Source: Eisenbergiella tayi
GTDB taxonomy: Bacteria; Bacillota; Clostridia; Lachnospirales; Lachnospiraceae
Length of the DNA: 33,243 nucleotides
NCBI RefSeq assembly: GCF_001881565.1
Contig: NZ_MPDJ01000004.1
Location: forward strand, 378,880-412,122
Direction of reading: 5' to 3'
Below the pieces are notes generated by a model. It was not told the origin of the DNA. It saw only the letters and a list, made by a program, of their open reading frames with translations, and made no database searches. The position numbers were made by a program, and so were the translations under genes. Shown piece by piece: positions 1 through 6,092 of the stretch (positions within the stretch are counted from its first letter, which is position 1; the number at the start of each line of letters is the position of its first letter).

Positions 1-96
1 GTGTACAATCGCAGGGACTACAACCACTTTCCTATGCGGCCCTTAGGATGGAAAAGTCCTCAACAGGTATTGGACAATTATCTGCTCTCTCTGTAA
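1..96 (+). pseudogene. Possible C-terminal end of an integrase-type transposase (cut by window edge)
   Basis: Frame 1 is open from the first base to a TAA at 94-96 and encodes 31 residues. The stretch YNHFPMRPLGWKSP resembles the end of rve/DDE transposases of the IS3/IS481 kind, where a YN..RPH..LGY.SP motif closes the catalytic domain. Only this tail is visible, so it cannot be said whether the element is intact. I found no clear terminal inverted repeat after the stop. The call rests on one short motif. Confidence 0.35.
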
Positions 97-303
97 CAAA
101 TGTTTGACAAACCTACATTCTATTTTTCTCTTCTTCCTTCTCCTACCCGCATTCTTACCGGGTTTTACCCTATCTATGCGTTTTTTCGACTCAAACTGCA
201 ATTTTCCAAAAGGGATATTCTATCCTGCCGGTACGTAAAATAAGATGCCTGATTGCATTTTTAATGGTAAAATAGAAACACTATCTATGAAAGGAGATTA
301 AAT
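97..303. other. Intergenic region before the first AraC gene
   Basis: About 200 bases without a gene. There is a small inverted repeat, GGATA-TTC-TATCC at 213-225, and an A/T-rich stretch with TAAAAT at 268-273 that could be a -10 element. No good -35 sits at the right distance. The ribosome binding site AAAGGAG lies just before the ATG at 304. Confidence 0.4.
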
Positions 304-1167
304 ATGGAATGGACTGATAAGCTGCAGGCAATCATTGATTATGTCGAAAATCACCTGCAGCGCACGGAAGAACCTGTCAATCCGGATGAAATATCGCGGC
401 TTGCCGGCTGTTCTTATTCCTTCTTTCAAAAAGTCTTTTCTTATATGAATGGAATCAGCTTTGCTGATTATATCCGTTTCCGAAAATTAACCCTGGCCGG
501 TTACGATTTAAAAAGTACCCAAAGCAAAGTGGTTGATATCAGCTATAAATACGGTTATGAATCGCCAACATCCTTTACCAAAGCATTCAAGCAGTTCCAT
601 GGCATATCACCTGCCCAATCCCGCAATGAGGACGCCCAACTGAAGGTATTCCCCAAAATGAAGGCTGCCGTAACCCGGCAATATTCCTGGAGGCTTATAT
701 CCGGAGCCCCTTTCCGGCTGGTAGGCAGACGCACAAAAATAAACTGCAGCAATGGACAGCAATATTCCAAAGTCCCGGAATTCTGGAGCAAATGCCAGAA
801 GGACGGAACCATTGCCGAATTACTCGCCATGGATAACGGAAACCCCAAAGGGCTTTATGGTTTGTTTGGATATTTTGATGAAGCTTCTGAGACATCCGAT
901 TATATGATTGCCGTAGAATCCACACAGCAGGCAGATGACGGTTATAATGAAATCCTGATACCGGATACCACCTGGGCTGTTTTCGACTGCAGAGGCGCCG
1001 TACCGCAGGCCATTCAGGACGGCTGGAAGTACCTGACGGAAGAATGGCTCCTGAAATACCCTTTCCGTCATGCGGACTGTCCGGAACTAGAATGGTACAG
1101 TGAAGGAAACAATTACGATGAAAACTACTTAAGTCAGATATGGATACCCATTATAGAGGAGAAATGA
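304..1167 (+). CDS. AraC-family regulator with GyrI-like effector domain
   Basis: 287 residues. The first ~110 residues are an AraC-type DNA-binding domain with two helix-turn-helix units; the second carries the usual DISYKYGYESPTSFTKAF signature followed by HGISPAQ. Residues ~125-287 form a GyrI-like/AraC effector-binding domain, which in this family binds small, often cationic, ligands. Start ATG has AAAGGAG seven bases upstream. One base separates its stop from the next gene, so the two are very likely co-transcribed. The ligand cannot be told from sequence. A second regulator of the same architecture lies at 7500-8375. Confidence 0.9.
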   Translation: MEWTDKLQAIIDYVENHLQRTEEPVNPDEISRLAGCSYSFFQKVFSYMNGISFADYIRFRKLTLAGYDLKSTQSKVVDISYKYGYESPTSFTKAFKQFHGISPAQSRNEDAQLKVFPKMKAAVTRQYSWRLISGAPFRLVGRRTKINCSNGQQYSKVPEFWSKCQKDGTIAELLAMDNGNPKGLYGLFGYFDEASETSDYMIAVESTQQADDGYNEILIPDTTWAVFDCRGAVPQAIQDGWKYLTEEWLLKYPFRHADCPELEWYSEGNNYDENYLSQIWIPIIEEK

Positions 1168-1168
1168 A

Positions 1169-1633
1169 ATGGTACATTTAGTATATTGTGATAATACAGG
1201 AAAAAAAGGAGAAAAAGTTCTCGACAAAATACTGTCCGGCACAAAGACAATGATAATCCGGGGCGCTGCCGGCAGAAAAATACCTCACAGCCGTGTTTTT
1301 AAAGGAGAAGAGCTTTATTTTATGGAAAAAGGAAGCTTAATGATTACTGCTAAGGCAAAAGTCAGGGATGTTCAGAATTATGTTAAGCTGACGGAAGAAG
1401 AAATCTGCCGGGTACTGGAAGACAATCAGGAAAAATTGAATTTGACCGAAAAGCAGAAAGAACGCTGGCATAAAAAATGTCTGTGCCTTGTTGAATTTGA
1501 GGATGTTAAGGAAATTGCCCCTTTGCCCTTTGATCACCAGGGAAATATGGACGACTGGCTCATTATCGACAAGATTGAAGATGTTGTCGTAGGGACAAGT
1601 ATCGCTTATAACTATGAAAAGTCAAAATTTTAA
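1169..1633 (+). CDS. PUA/ASCH-like small protein
   Basis: 154 residues, starting one base after the AraC stop, with ribosome binding site AGAGGAG inside the end of that gene. The N-terminal part (ILSGTKTMIIRGAAGRKIP, then GEELYFME and ITAKAKV) resembles the ASCH/PUA-like beta-barrel fold, where a lysine-rich loop follows ILSGxKT. The middle (~85-115) is a charged helix and the end is beta-rich. ASCH proteins are generally thought to bind RNA or modified nucleosides; the role here is unknown. Translational coupling to the AraC regulator suggests a shared regulon. The fold assignment is by pattern only. Confidence 0.6.
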   Translation: MVHLVYCDNTGKKGEKVLDKILSGTKTMIIRGAAGRKIPHSRVFKGEELYFMEKGSLMITAKAKVRDVQNYVKLTEEEICRVLEDNQEKLNLTEKQKERWHKKCLCLVEFEDVKEIAPLPFDHQGNMDDWLIIDKIEDVVVGTSIAYNYEKSKF

Positions 1634-1641
1634 ATAATGCT

Positions 1642-1679
1642 GGCCGGGAGAAAGACCTGATTTTGGTATTCTCCCGGCC
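1642..1679. terminator. Bidirectional intrinsic terminator
   Basis: Perfect 11-bp stem GGCCGGGAGAA (1642-1652) with TTCTCCCGGCC (1669-1679) between two convergent genes. It ends on the last base of the acetyltransferase stop codon. There is no long U-tract on either side. Confidence 0.75.
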
Positions 1680-2299
1680 TATATGTTTTCTGCGCCGGAA
1701 GAAAACAGCTTATCATATTCTCTGACAGACTCTTTGTTCAGGGAATCATCGTATATAGATGATTCATAATATTTACCTTTCACCGTATCGAAAAAGCCGT
1801 CAGCAAGTTCCATTGCCATAAAAGATGGATAATTATTCCCATTGCAGTCAGTAATGCCGAATGCGGCTGCTTCCACAAAACCAAGCTTCGGGTAATACTC
1901 AGGACGTCCAAAGAATATTATCGCTCCATACCCCAGCGCTTTCGCCTGTTCAATCGTTTTTCCCATCAAAGCTTTTCCGACTCCCTTACGCTGGCAGGCT
2001 GGCAGAACACTCAGCGGGCCGAAATTAAGAACCGGTACTCGTTTTCCTTCCGGAGTCTCAACATAAGCATGGCTGTAAATAACATGACCGACAATCTTGC
2101 CATCAACCTCAGCCACATAACTCAATTCCTTAATACCATCCTTCTCACGTAAAGCATGCACCATCCAATGTTCAAACGGACATCCGATATCATTACTATT
2201 ATCCCGGCCAGGATAATTGGGTTCATCAAAGGCTTCCCTTGTTAATTCCTCTATCCTTCTGTAATCTTCTTCTCTCTCTAACCGCACTATAATGTTCAT
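1679..2299 (-). CDS. GNAT-family N-acetyltransferase (YhbS-like)
   Basis: 206 residues from the chosen start. The acetyl-CoA site is visible as LSVLPACQRKGVGKALM, the Q/RxxGxG/A motif of GNAT enzymes. It is followed by the GRPEYYPKLGFVEA strand-helix that closes the fold, matching the YhbS-type subgroup. The reading frame opens four codons earlier at 2311, but ATG 2299 has AGGA five bases upstream while 2311 has only a weak site, so 2299 is preferred. Substrate unknown; such enzymes acetylate small amines, proteins or antibiotics. Confidence 0.85.
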   Translation of the reverse strand: MNIIVRLEREEDYRRIEELTREAFDEPNYPGRDNSNDIGCPFEHWMVHALREKDGIKELSYVAEVDGKIVGHVIYSHAYVETPEGKRVPVLNFGPLSVLPACQRKGVGKALMGKTIEQAKALGYGAIIFFGRPEYYPKLGFVEAAAFGITDCNGNNYPSFMAMELADGFFDTVKGKYYESSIYDDSLNKESVREYDKLFSSGAENI

Positions 2300-2338
2300 A
2301 AAAATCCTCATACCTAATCTGACATTCTTCTGTTTTCT

Positions 2339-2584
2339 TTAACTTTTATAAAAATCTTTCTGACTCATGCCAATTTCATTTAACGCCTGTTCCGCATCAG
2401 AAACTGTTTTTTCTTTTACAGGAAGGATTTTAACCTTTGCCTTTTTCAAAATATCTTTCACTTCCTTATCAGTAATGCAAAATGTTTTGGCCACCCTTTT
2501 GGTATTCTTACTGTCATTGTATGCAAGAACGATTTCTGCGGGGCCCCACTCAAGATCTACAGGGGGATTCATAATATTGTCCAT
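2339..2584 (-). CDS. Small hypothetical protein (81 aa) behind a palindrome-flanked promoter
   Basis: 81 residues and not recognised. Residues ~30-50 (RVAKTFCITDKEVKDILKK) could form a helix-turn-helix-like pair, and the rest is charged and soluble with no signal or membrane segment. AAAGGAG lies about 12 bases before the ATG; a second ATG four codons in (2572) is possible. The gene has its own promoter (2703-2731) with a LexA-box-like palindrome on the -35 and another palindrome at the start site, so expression is probably tightly repressed. It could be a small regulator or a stress-induced protein. Confidence 0.65.
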   Translation of the reverse strand: MDNIMNPPVDLEWGPAEIVLAYNDSKNTKRVAKTFCITDKEVKDILKKAKVKILPVKEKTVSDAEQALNEIGMSQKDFYKS

Positions 2585-2618
2585 TAAATTTGCTGACTCC
2601 TTTAATTAGTGTATATTT

Positions 2619-2644
2619 CTTACATACCTATATATTTATGTAAG
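2619..2644. promoter_or_regulatory. Inverted repeat in the leader of the 81-aa gene
   Basis: 8-bp arms CTTACATA (2619-2626) and TATGTAAG (2637-2644) with a 10-base AT-rich spacer, in the untranslated leader between the promoter and the 81-aa gene. Could be an operator or an mRNA hairpin. Confidence 0.35.
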
Positions 2645-2683
2645 TCTGTTCGTTAATTCATTACAAAGTATCCGGCATAATTC

Positions 2684-2699
2684 ACAAACATTTGTTTGT
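2684..2699. promoter_or_regulatory. Palindrome at the predicted transcription start
   Basis: ACAAACA-TT-TGTTTGT, 7-bp perfect arms, just downstream of the -10 hexamer at 2703-2708 on the minus strand, so it covers the expected start site. This is a typical place for a repressor operator. Confidence 0.5.
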
Positions 2700-2702
2700 T
2701 TT

Positions 2703-2731
2703 ATATTAGCATAAACATCCGGATATTTCAA
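2703..2731 (-). promoter_or_regulatory. Sigma-A promoter of the 81-aa gene
   Basis: On the minus strand: TTGAAA (2726-2731), a 17-base spacer, then TAATAT (2703-2708). It reads toward the gene at 2339-2584. Confidence 0.7.
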
Positions 2732-2744
2732 GAACATATGTTCT
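2731..2744. promoter_or_regulatory. LexA-box-like palindrome abutting the -35
   Basis: AGAACATATGTTCT is a perfect 14-bp palindrome. Its core GAACATATGTTC fits the Gram-positive LexA/DinR box (CGAACRNRYGTTYC), apart from the outermost bases. It shares one base with the -35 hexamer of the promoter for the 81-aa gene, where bound repressor would block RNA polymerase. LexA control is an inference from this match. Confidence 0.5.
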
Positions 2745-2810
2745 ATTTTCTGAATCATTTAGTAATTTTAAAGTTAATGATCAGAACAGAAAATATATAC
2801 TATACTGCGG

Positions 2811-2972
2811 CTAATCAATACTTATTTCATCAAGATGATAGGTACCTTCCACAATTATATTCTCCCCGCCCTGTTCAATATAAGATTTCATCTCATCAAT
2901 AGACTCAAAAAAATCCTCTTCATCTTCCATCTTATTTAGGTTAAAACAGCTAAGCATATACTCTTTATGCAT
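2811..2972 (-). CDS. Small acidic hypothetical protein (53 aa)
   Basis: 53 residues from the chosen start (MHKEYM...DEISID); acidic, not recognised. The frame is open further upstream to 3029, which would overlap the next gene. The site GAGGAGGAG points instead to ATG 2972, with AGGAGG eight bases away, so the shorter form is preferred. It follows the small membrane protein at 3007-3246 by 34 bases and is probably in the same transcript. Confidence 0.55.
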   Translation of the reverse strand: MHKEYMLSCFNLNKMEDEEDFFESIDEMKSYIEQGGENIIVEGTYHLDEISID

Positions 2973-3006
2973 ATACATCTCCTCCTCAAGTATTTTGTAC
3001 CATATG

Positions 3007-3246
3007 CTATTTTTTAATAATAAATCCAATCACTTCACCAATCAGCATTCCGGAGCTTATTCCTAATGCCAGACTGATAAGACCTGTACTGCCTATCGCC
3101 ACACCCAGGCACATTCCGATACACATTCCTTCCGTCATGCAGTTTTGGGGTTCATCGTCCTTCTTACGGCTCCTGAATGCAAATATGACCGCAACAGCAA
3201 TTCCTATTATTATCCATGGCAATGCTGCCATCATAAAATCTCTCAT
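3007..3246 (-). CDS. Small two-helix membrane protein (79 aa)
   Basis: 79 residues with two hydrophobic segments (~5-24 and ~41-75) and a short basic loop, RSRKKDDE, between them. The second segment is rich in glycine and small residues (GMCIGMCLGVAIGS), as in glycine-zipper membrane proteins. The C-terminus is IIKK. A GGGTGGGAAG sequence precedes the ATG, a moderate ribosome binding site. No family recognised. Confidence 0.55.
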   Translation of the reverse strand: MRDFMMAALPWIIIGIAVAVIFAFRSRKKDDEPQNCMTEGMCIGMCLGVAIGSTGLISLALGISSGMLIGEVIGFIIKK

Positions 3247-3395
3247 CTTCCCACCCCCGTATTATGAGTCCTGCCTCTTGCCAAACCTTATAGCCGAAAT
3301 CGTTTCATCCAATATCATATTATACAATTAAGATTTCGTAATAGCCATGTTTTTTTATTTATGCGGGCATTCCGCGGGAATTAAAAGTATATACT

Positions 3396-4193
3396 CTAAT
3401 CTTTTAAATCAGGTAGCATAATGTCGCCTTCCAGATAACAAACCGCTTTTCCGCTTATATTTACCCGCTCTCCCTTATCTTCACATAGCAGCACTCCCCC
3501 TCTGGGAGATAACTGCTTTGCAGTCATGCTGTTTTTTCCAAGTCTGCGGCTCCAAAATGGTATTAATGTACAGTGCGCCGAACCGGTTACCGGATCTTCA
3601 CAGATGCCTGCATTCGGAGCGAAAAAACGCGACACAAAATCACAGCTTGATCCTTTCGCCGTAACAATCACAGCAAAAGAAATATCTTTGCTTATAGCAG
3701 CAAGCTTATCCATATCCACCCGAAGATTTTCAACTGCTTTTTCGCTTTCAGCCAACACCAGAAGATCTCTTGACAGATAGGTTCCCAGGACTTTACAGCC
3801 AAGAGCATCTTCCAGCAAAGGATTTGCTGCTGTTTCCAAAGGCATCCTGCTGGGAAAATTCATTGTATATAAATCATCCGCTCTCTCCACCGACAATTTT
3901 CCGCTCTGCGTCTCAAACTCTATCTTTGTCAATTCCGGATCCACAAAATTCATAACAACAAAAGCGGTCGCCAATGTCGCATGTCCGCATAAATCCATCT
4001 CAACCTCGGGAGTAAACCACCGCAGGGAATATGTATCTTCTTTCTTTAACAAAAAAGCGGTCTCTGCCAGATTGTTTTCATATGCAATTTTCTGCATTAC
4101 CCGATCCGGAAGTTCGCTTTCCAGTAAACAGACACCCGCCGGGTTTCCCCGGAAAAGCTTATCCGTAAAGGCATCCACAATATAGTACTTCAT
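3396..4193 (-). CDS. PhzF-family isomerase/epimerase
   Basis: 265 residues, the usual length for the family. The two-lobed PhzF fold is shown by GNPAGVC near residue 16, the catalytic glutamate in NLAETAF (E44), DLCGHATLA (~67-75) in the first lobe, and EDPVTGSAHC (~199-208) in the second. PhzF itself isomerises an intermediate of phenazine synthesis, but most relatives outside that pathway have unknown substrates. No phenazine genes are nearby, so the family name should not be read as function. The ribosome binding site is weak (AGGTG). Confidence 0.85.
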   Translation of the reverse strand: MKYYIVDAFTDKLFRGNPAGVCLLESELPDRVMQKIAYENNLAETAFLLKKEDTYSLRWFTPEVEMDLCGHATLATAFVVMNFVDPELTKIEFETQSGKLSVERADDLYTMNFPSRMPLETAANPLLEDALGCKVLGTYLSRDLLVLAESEKAVENLRVDMDKLAAISKDISFAVIVTAKGSSCDFVSRFFAPNAGICEDPVTGSAHCTLIPFWSRRLGKNSMTAKQLSPRGGVLLCEDKGERVNISGKAVCYLEGDIMLPDLKD

Positions 4194-4292
4194 AAATACA
4201 CCTGCTTTCCGCTCATTCTCCGCTGGCTATTATTCTATTCATCGCTTATAAGTATAACTCATTTTATCCTGATCAGGCTATCTTTTCTTTTA

Positions 4293-4724
4293 TCATGGGG
4301 TGTCCGTAATCATTTCATCACAAAACAGATACCCACCGAAGACAGTTTTAATATATATCGGACAGTGTCGGTTTGGTTCCATTTTACCTCTCAGATTAGA
4401 AACAGTATTAGCCACTACCTTAATCGTATCTTCGCTGGCGCTGCCCCAAACAGCCTTAAAAATCAGTTCTTTTGATACAATTTGGCCTGCGTGTGCCGCA
4501 AGCAGATAAAGCACATCATACTCAAGACGTGTCAGCCTGATCTCCTTATCCTCGCGGAATACCTGCCTTTTCCTACAATTTATTGTCAGTCCCGGAAACG
4601 ATACGGAAGGGACCACAGCAGATGATATGACCTCAATCTTTCTCTCATGTACGGAAACCGATTCCATTAATTCCTGTAACAGTTCCTCATCTCCATCCTC
4701 CATATTTATCGCAATTATTCTCAT
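4293..4724 (-). CDS. OmpR/PhoB-type winged-helix protein without a receiver domain
   Basis: 143 residues. Residues ~45-136 are a complete OmpR-type winged helix: LTRLEYDVLYLLAAHAGQIVS, the recognition-helix region VANTVSNLRGKM, and the wing hairpin YIKTVFGGYLF. The first ~40 residues are too short for a phosphoacceptor domain and lack its aspartate, so activity is not controlled by ordinary phosphorelay. Its ATG overlaps the stop of the riboflavin S component (ATGA, 4 bp), so it is translationally coupled and under the same FMN riboswitch. Target genes unknown. Confidence 0.8.
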   Translation of the reverse strand: MRIIAINMEDGDEELLQELMESVSVHERKIEVISSAVVPSVSFPGLTINCRKRQVFREDKEIRLTRLEYDVLYLLAAHAGQIVSKELIFKAVWGSASEDTIKVVANTVSNLRGKMEPNRHCPIYIKTVFGGYLFCDEMITDTP

Positions 4725-5281
4725 GAATTTTCGTCCGCCTCAATTAGATGACAACGACGCAGTGCTGTAATAACAGGCCTGTAAATCAACATTGTTATTG
4801 CTGTATTCAGGCCTCCTTTGAGCAGATTAAACGGCAGGAATGCAGGAAGCAGCAATTTGACCACAGCCTCTCTCGGATAGCCCATATAAATCGGAGCGAC
4901 TAAATAATTCCAGAACATCATTGCCACCACCATCAGTCCCCAGCCGCATAAAAGGCCGGTGAATGCCCTTAAAGGCCCCCGGCGTCTCTTATAAATGAAG
5001 GCCGCCGTACACGCAAAGGAACAGCTGGAAATAACATTCATGATAAGGCCTAACACTCCATTTTCGCTGATTGTCAGCATTTCAGCAAAAGAGACAATCA
5101 AGGCCGCCGAAAATGAAGCGGGAGGTCCAAAAAGGAAACCTGTTATCACTATAATAACGTCCTTGGGATCATACTTCAAAAAAAGTACGACAGGGACACG
5201 CCCCACAGCCGTCGCTATATAGGCAAAGGCGCAGAGCATCCCAACTGCTGCTGTTTTCTTGGTCTTACTGTACATCTTCAA
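4721..5281 (-). CDS. ECF transporter S component, riboflavin (RibU-like)
   Basis: 186 residues with about six hydrophobic segments. The N-terminus TKKTAAVGMLCAFAYIATAVGRVPVV matches the start of ECF substrate-binding subunits, where an AxxxAxxxA-type first helix contacts the shared T subunit. It captures vitamin at the membrane and works with the EcfA/EcfA'/EcfT energising module, which is not in this window. Riboflavin specificity is inferred mainly from the FMN riboswitch directly upstream. AAGGAGG precedes the ATG and lies right after the riboswitch terminator. The downstream winged-helix gene overlaps by 4 bp. Confidence 0.85.
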   Translation of the reverse strand: MKMYSKTKKTAAVGMLCAFAYIATAVGRVPVVLFLKYDPKDVIIVITGFLFGPPASFSAALIVSFAEMLTISENGVLGLIMNVISSCSFACTAAFIYKRRRGPLRAFTGLLCGWGLMVVAMMFWNYLVAPIYMGYPREAVVKLLLPAFLPFNLLKGGLNTAITMLIYRPVITALRRCHLIEADENS

Positions 5282-5290
5282 TACCTCCTT

Positions 5291-5335
5291 AAAAAATTAA
5301 CGTCTGAAAGAATAATAATATCTTTCAGGCGTTAA
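5291..5335 (-). terminator. Riboswitch-linked intrinsic terminator
   Basis: On the minus strand, a 15-bp stem (arms 5321-5335 and 5297-5311, one wobble) is followed by six U. It ends just before the AAGGAGG of the S-component gene. This is the expected expression platform: FMN-bound leader terminates, free leader reads through. Confidence 0.8.
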
Positions 5336-5340
5336 TTTTC

Positions 5341-5440
5341 AGGTGTATTGATAAATGCCATCAGAGCAGGCCGGCCATAGTAAGGCTTATGGAAAAAGAG
5401 TGTAAAAATAGTCAGACTTATCCTGACATTCAACACACCT
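5341..5440 (-). promoter_or_regulatory. Linker with complementary segments between aptamer and terminator
   Basis: The end of the aptamer (5430-5440) can pair for 11 bp, with one G-U, with 5341-5351 directly ahead of the terminator. The linker may therefore fold as one long helix that sets the distance to the terminator or competes with helix P1 of the aptamer. This is read by eye and not folded. Confidence 0.35.
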
Positions 5441-5544
5441 TCTTCAATCCAGACTATACTGTCGGTTTTGGACTTTCACCAAATCCTGCGTTTCACGCTC
5501 GCGGACTTTACCGCCGATCGGGGATTTCACCCTGCCCTGAAGAC
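5438..5544 (-). ncRNA. FMN riboswitch (RFN element)
   Basis: The minus strand carries the conserved RFN blocks in order: CTTCAGGGCAGGGTGAAAT, CCCGATCGGCGGTAAAGTCC, GCGAGC, a variable hairpin, TGGTGAAAGTCCAAAACCGA, CAGTATAGTCTGGAT, and GAAGA closing helix P1. It binds flavin mononucleotide and switches off riboflavin uptake when FMN is plentiful. It lies between its own promoter and the S-component gene, with a terminator at the 3' end. Confidence 0.95.
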
Positions 5545-5567
5545 ATTATTATTCAGTTGTCTGTAAC

Positions 5568-5596
5568 AATATAGCATATCTGCAAAAGGATGACAA
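5568..5596 (-). promoter_or_regulatory. Promoter of the riboflavin uptake operon
   Basis: Minus strand TTGTCA (5591-5596), 17-base spacer, TATATT (5568-5573), reading into the FMN riboswitch. Confidence 0.75.
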
Positions 5597-5606
5597 TATT
5601 CTGCAG

Positions 5607-5628
5607 GAAACCGGGATGAAACCGGGAT
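5607..5628. repeat. Tandem 11-bp duplication
   Basis: GAAACCGGGAT occurs twice head to tail (5607-5617, 5618-5628), between the hxlR-type gene and the riboswitch promoter. Probably a simple duplication. Confidence 0.6.
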
Positions 5629-5643
5629 ATGACAGGCAACAGG

Positions 5644-5970
5644 CTATTCCTTATCTTCCATATGCTCAATCCCCCAGTGACAGACAGAATGTAATACCGG
5701 CATGAGTGTTTTTCCTCTTTCCGATAGCTTATATTCTACTTTAGGAGGAACCTGCGGATATTCTATCCGAATGATGAGTCTGTCATTTTCTAATTCCTTC
5801 AGCTGATTACTGAGCATTTTATGTGTAATTCCTTCAAGTGAGCGTTTCAGTTCACTATAACGCATAATTTCAGATTTCCACAGCCAAAATAGGATTTGCA
5901 TTTTCCATTTTCCTCCAATCAAAGACATTGTATATGTAAATGGCTTCGAATTGACAGATTCGTTCTCCAT
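5644..5970 (-). CDS. HxlR-family transcriptional regulator
   Basis: 108 residues, the normal size for HxlR proteins. The winged helix starts with the family signature FTYTMSLIGGKWKMQILFWL, continues with RYSELKRSLEGITHKMLSNQLKELE, and ends in the wing VEYKLSERGKTLMPVL. The N-terminal cysteine used for redox sensing by YodB/QorR-type members is missing; the only cysteine I see is near the C-terminus (HSVCHWG). It is divergent from an old-yellow-enzyme gene, the classical target arrangement for HxlR regulators that respond to quinones or electrophiles. AAAGGAG lies upstream of the ATG. Confidence 0.9.
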   Translation of the reverse strand: MENESVNSKPFTYTMSLIGGKWKMQILFWLWKSEIMRYSELKRSLEGITHKMLSNQLKELENDRLIIRIEYPQVPPKVEYKLSERGKTLMPVLHSVCHWGIEHMEDKE

Positions 5971-5995
5971 TCCTGCACTCTCCTTTTTGATAGTA

Positions 5996-6024
5996 TCTTA
6001 CTTTATAGTGTGTTCTTACTTTAT
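5996..6024. promoter_or_regulatory. Candidate HxlR operator (direct repeat)
   Basis: TCTTACTTTAT occurs at 5996-6006 and 6014-6024, an 18-base period, in the divergent region between the regulator and the oxidoreductase. TAGTAT (5991-5996) and ATACTA (6030-6035) flank it as an inverted pair. Inference only. Confidence 0.4.
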
Positions 6025-6092
6025 TGATTATACTATGGTAGAATGAAAAAGACCAGATAAGAACTGACAATCATTTAAGGAGGTCCAATTTT

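Noticed and set aside
3396..4193. Phenazine biosynthesis
   Set aside because: Only a PhzF-family protein is present; no other phz genes are in the window.
5389..5574. Plus-strand 61-residue open frame
   Set aside because: Lies over the FMN riboswitch on the opposite strand; no ribosome binding site.
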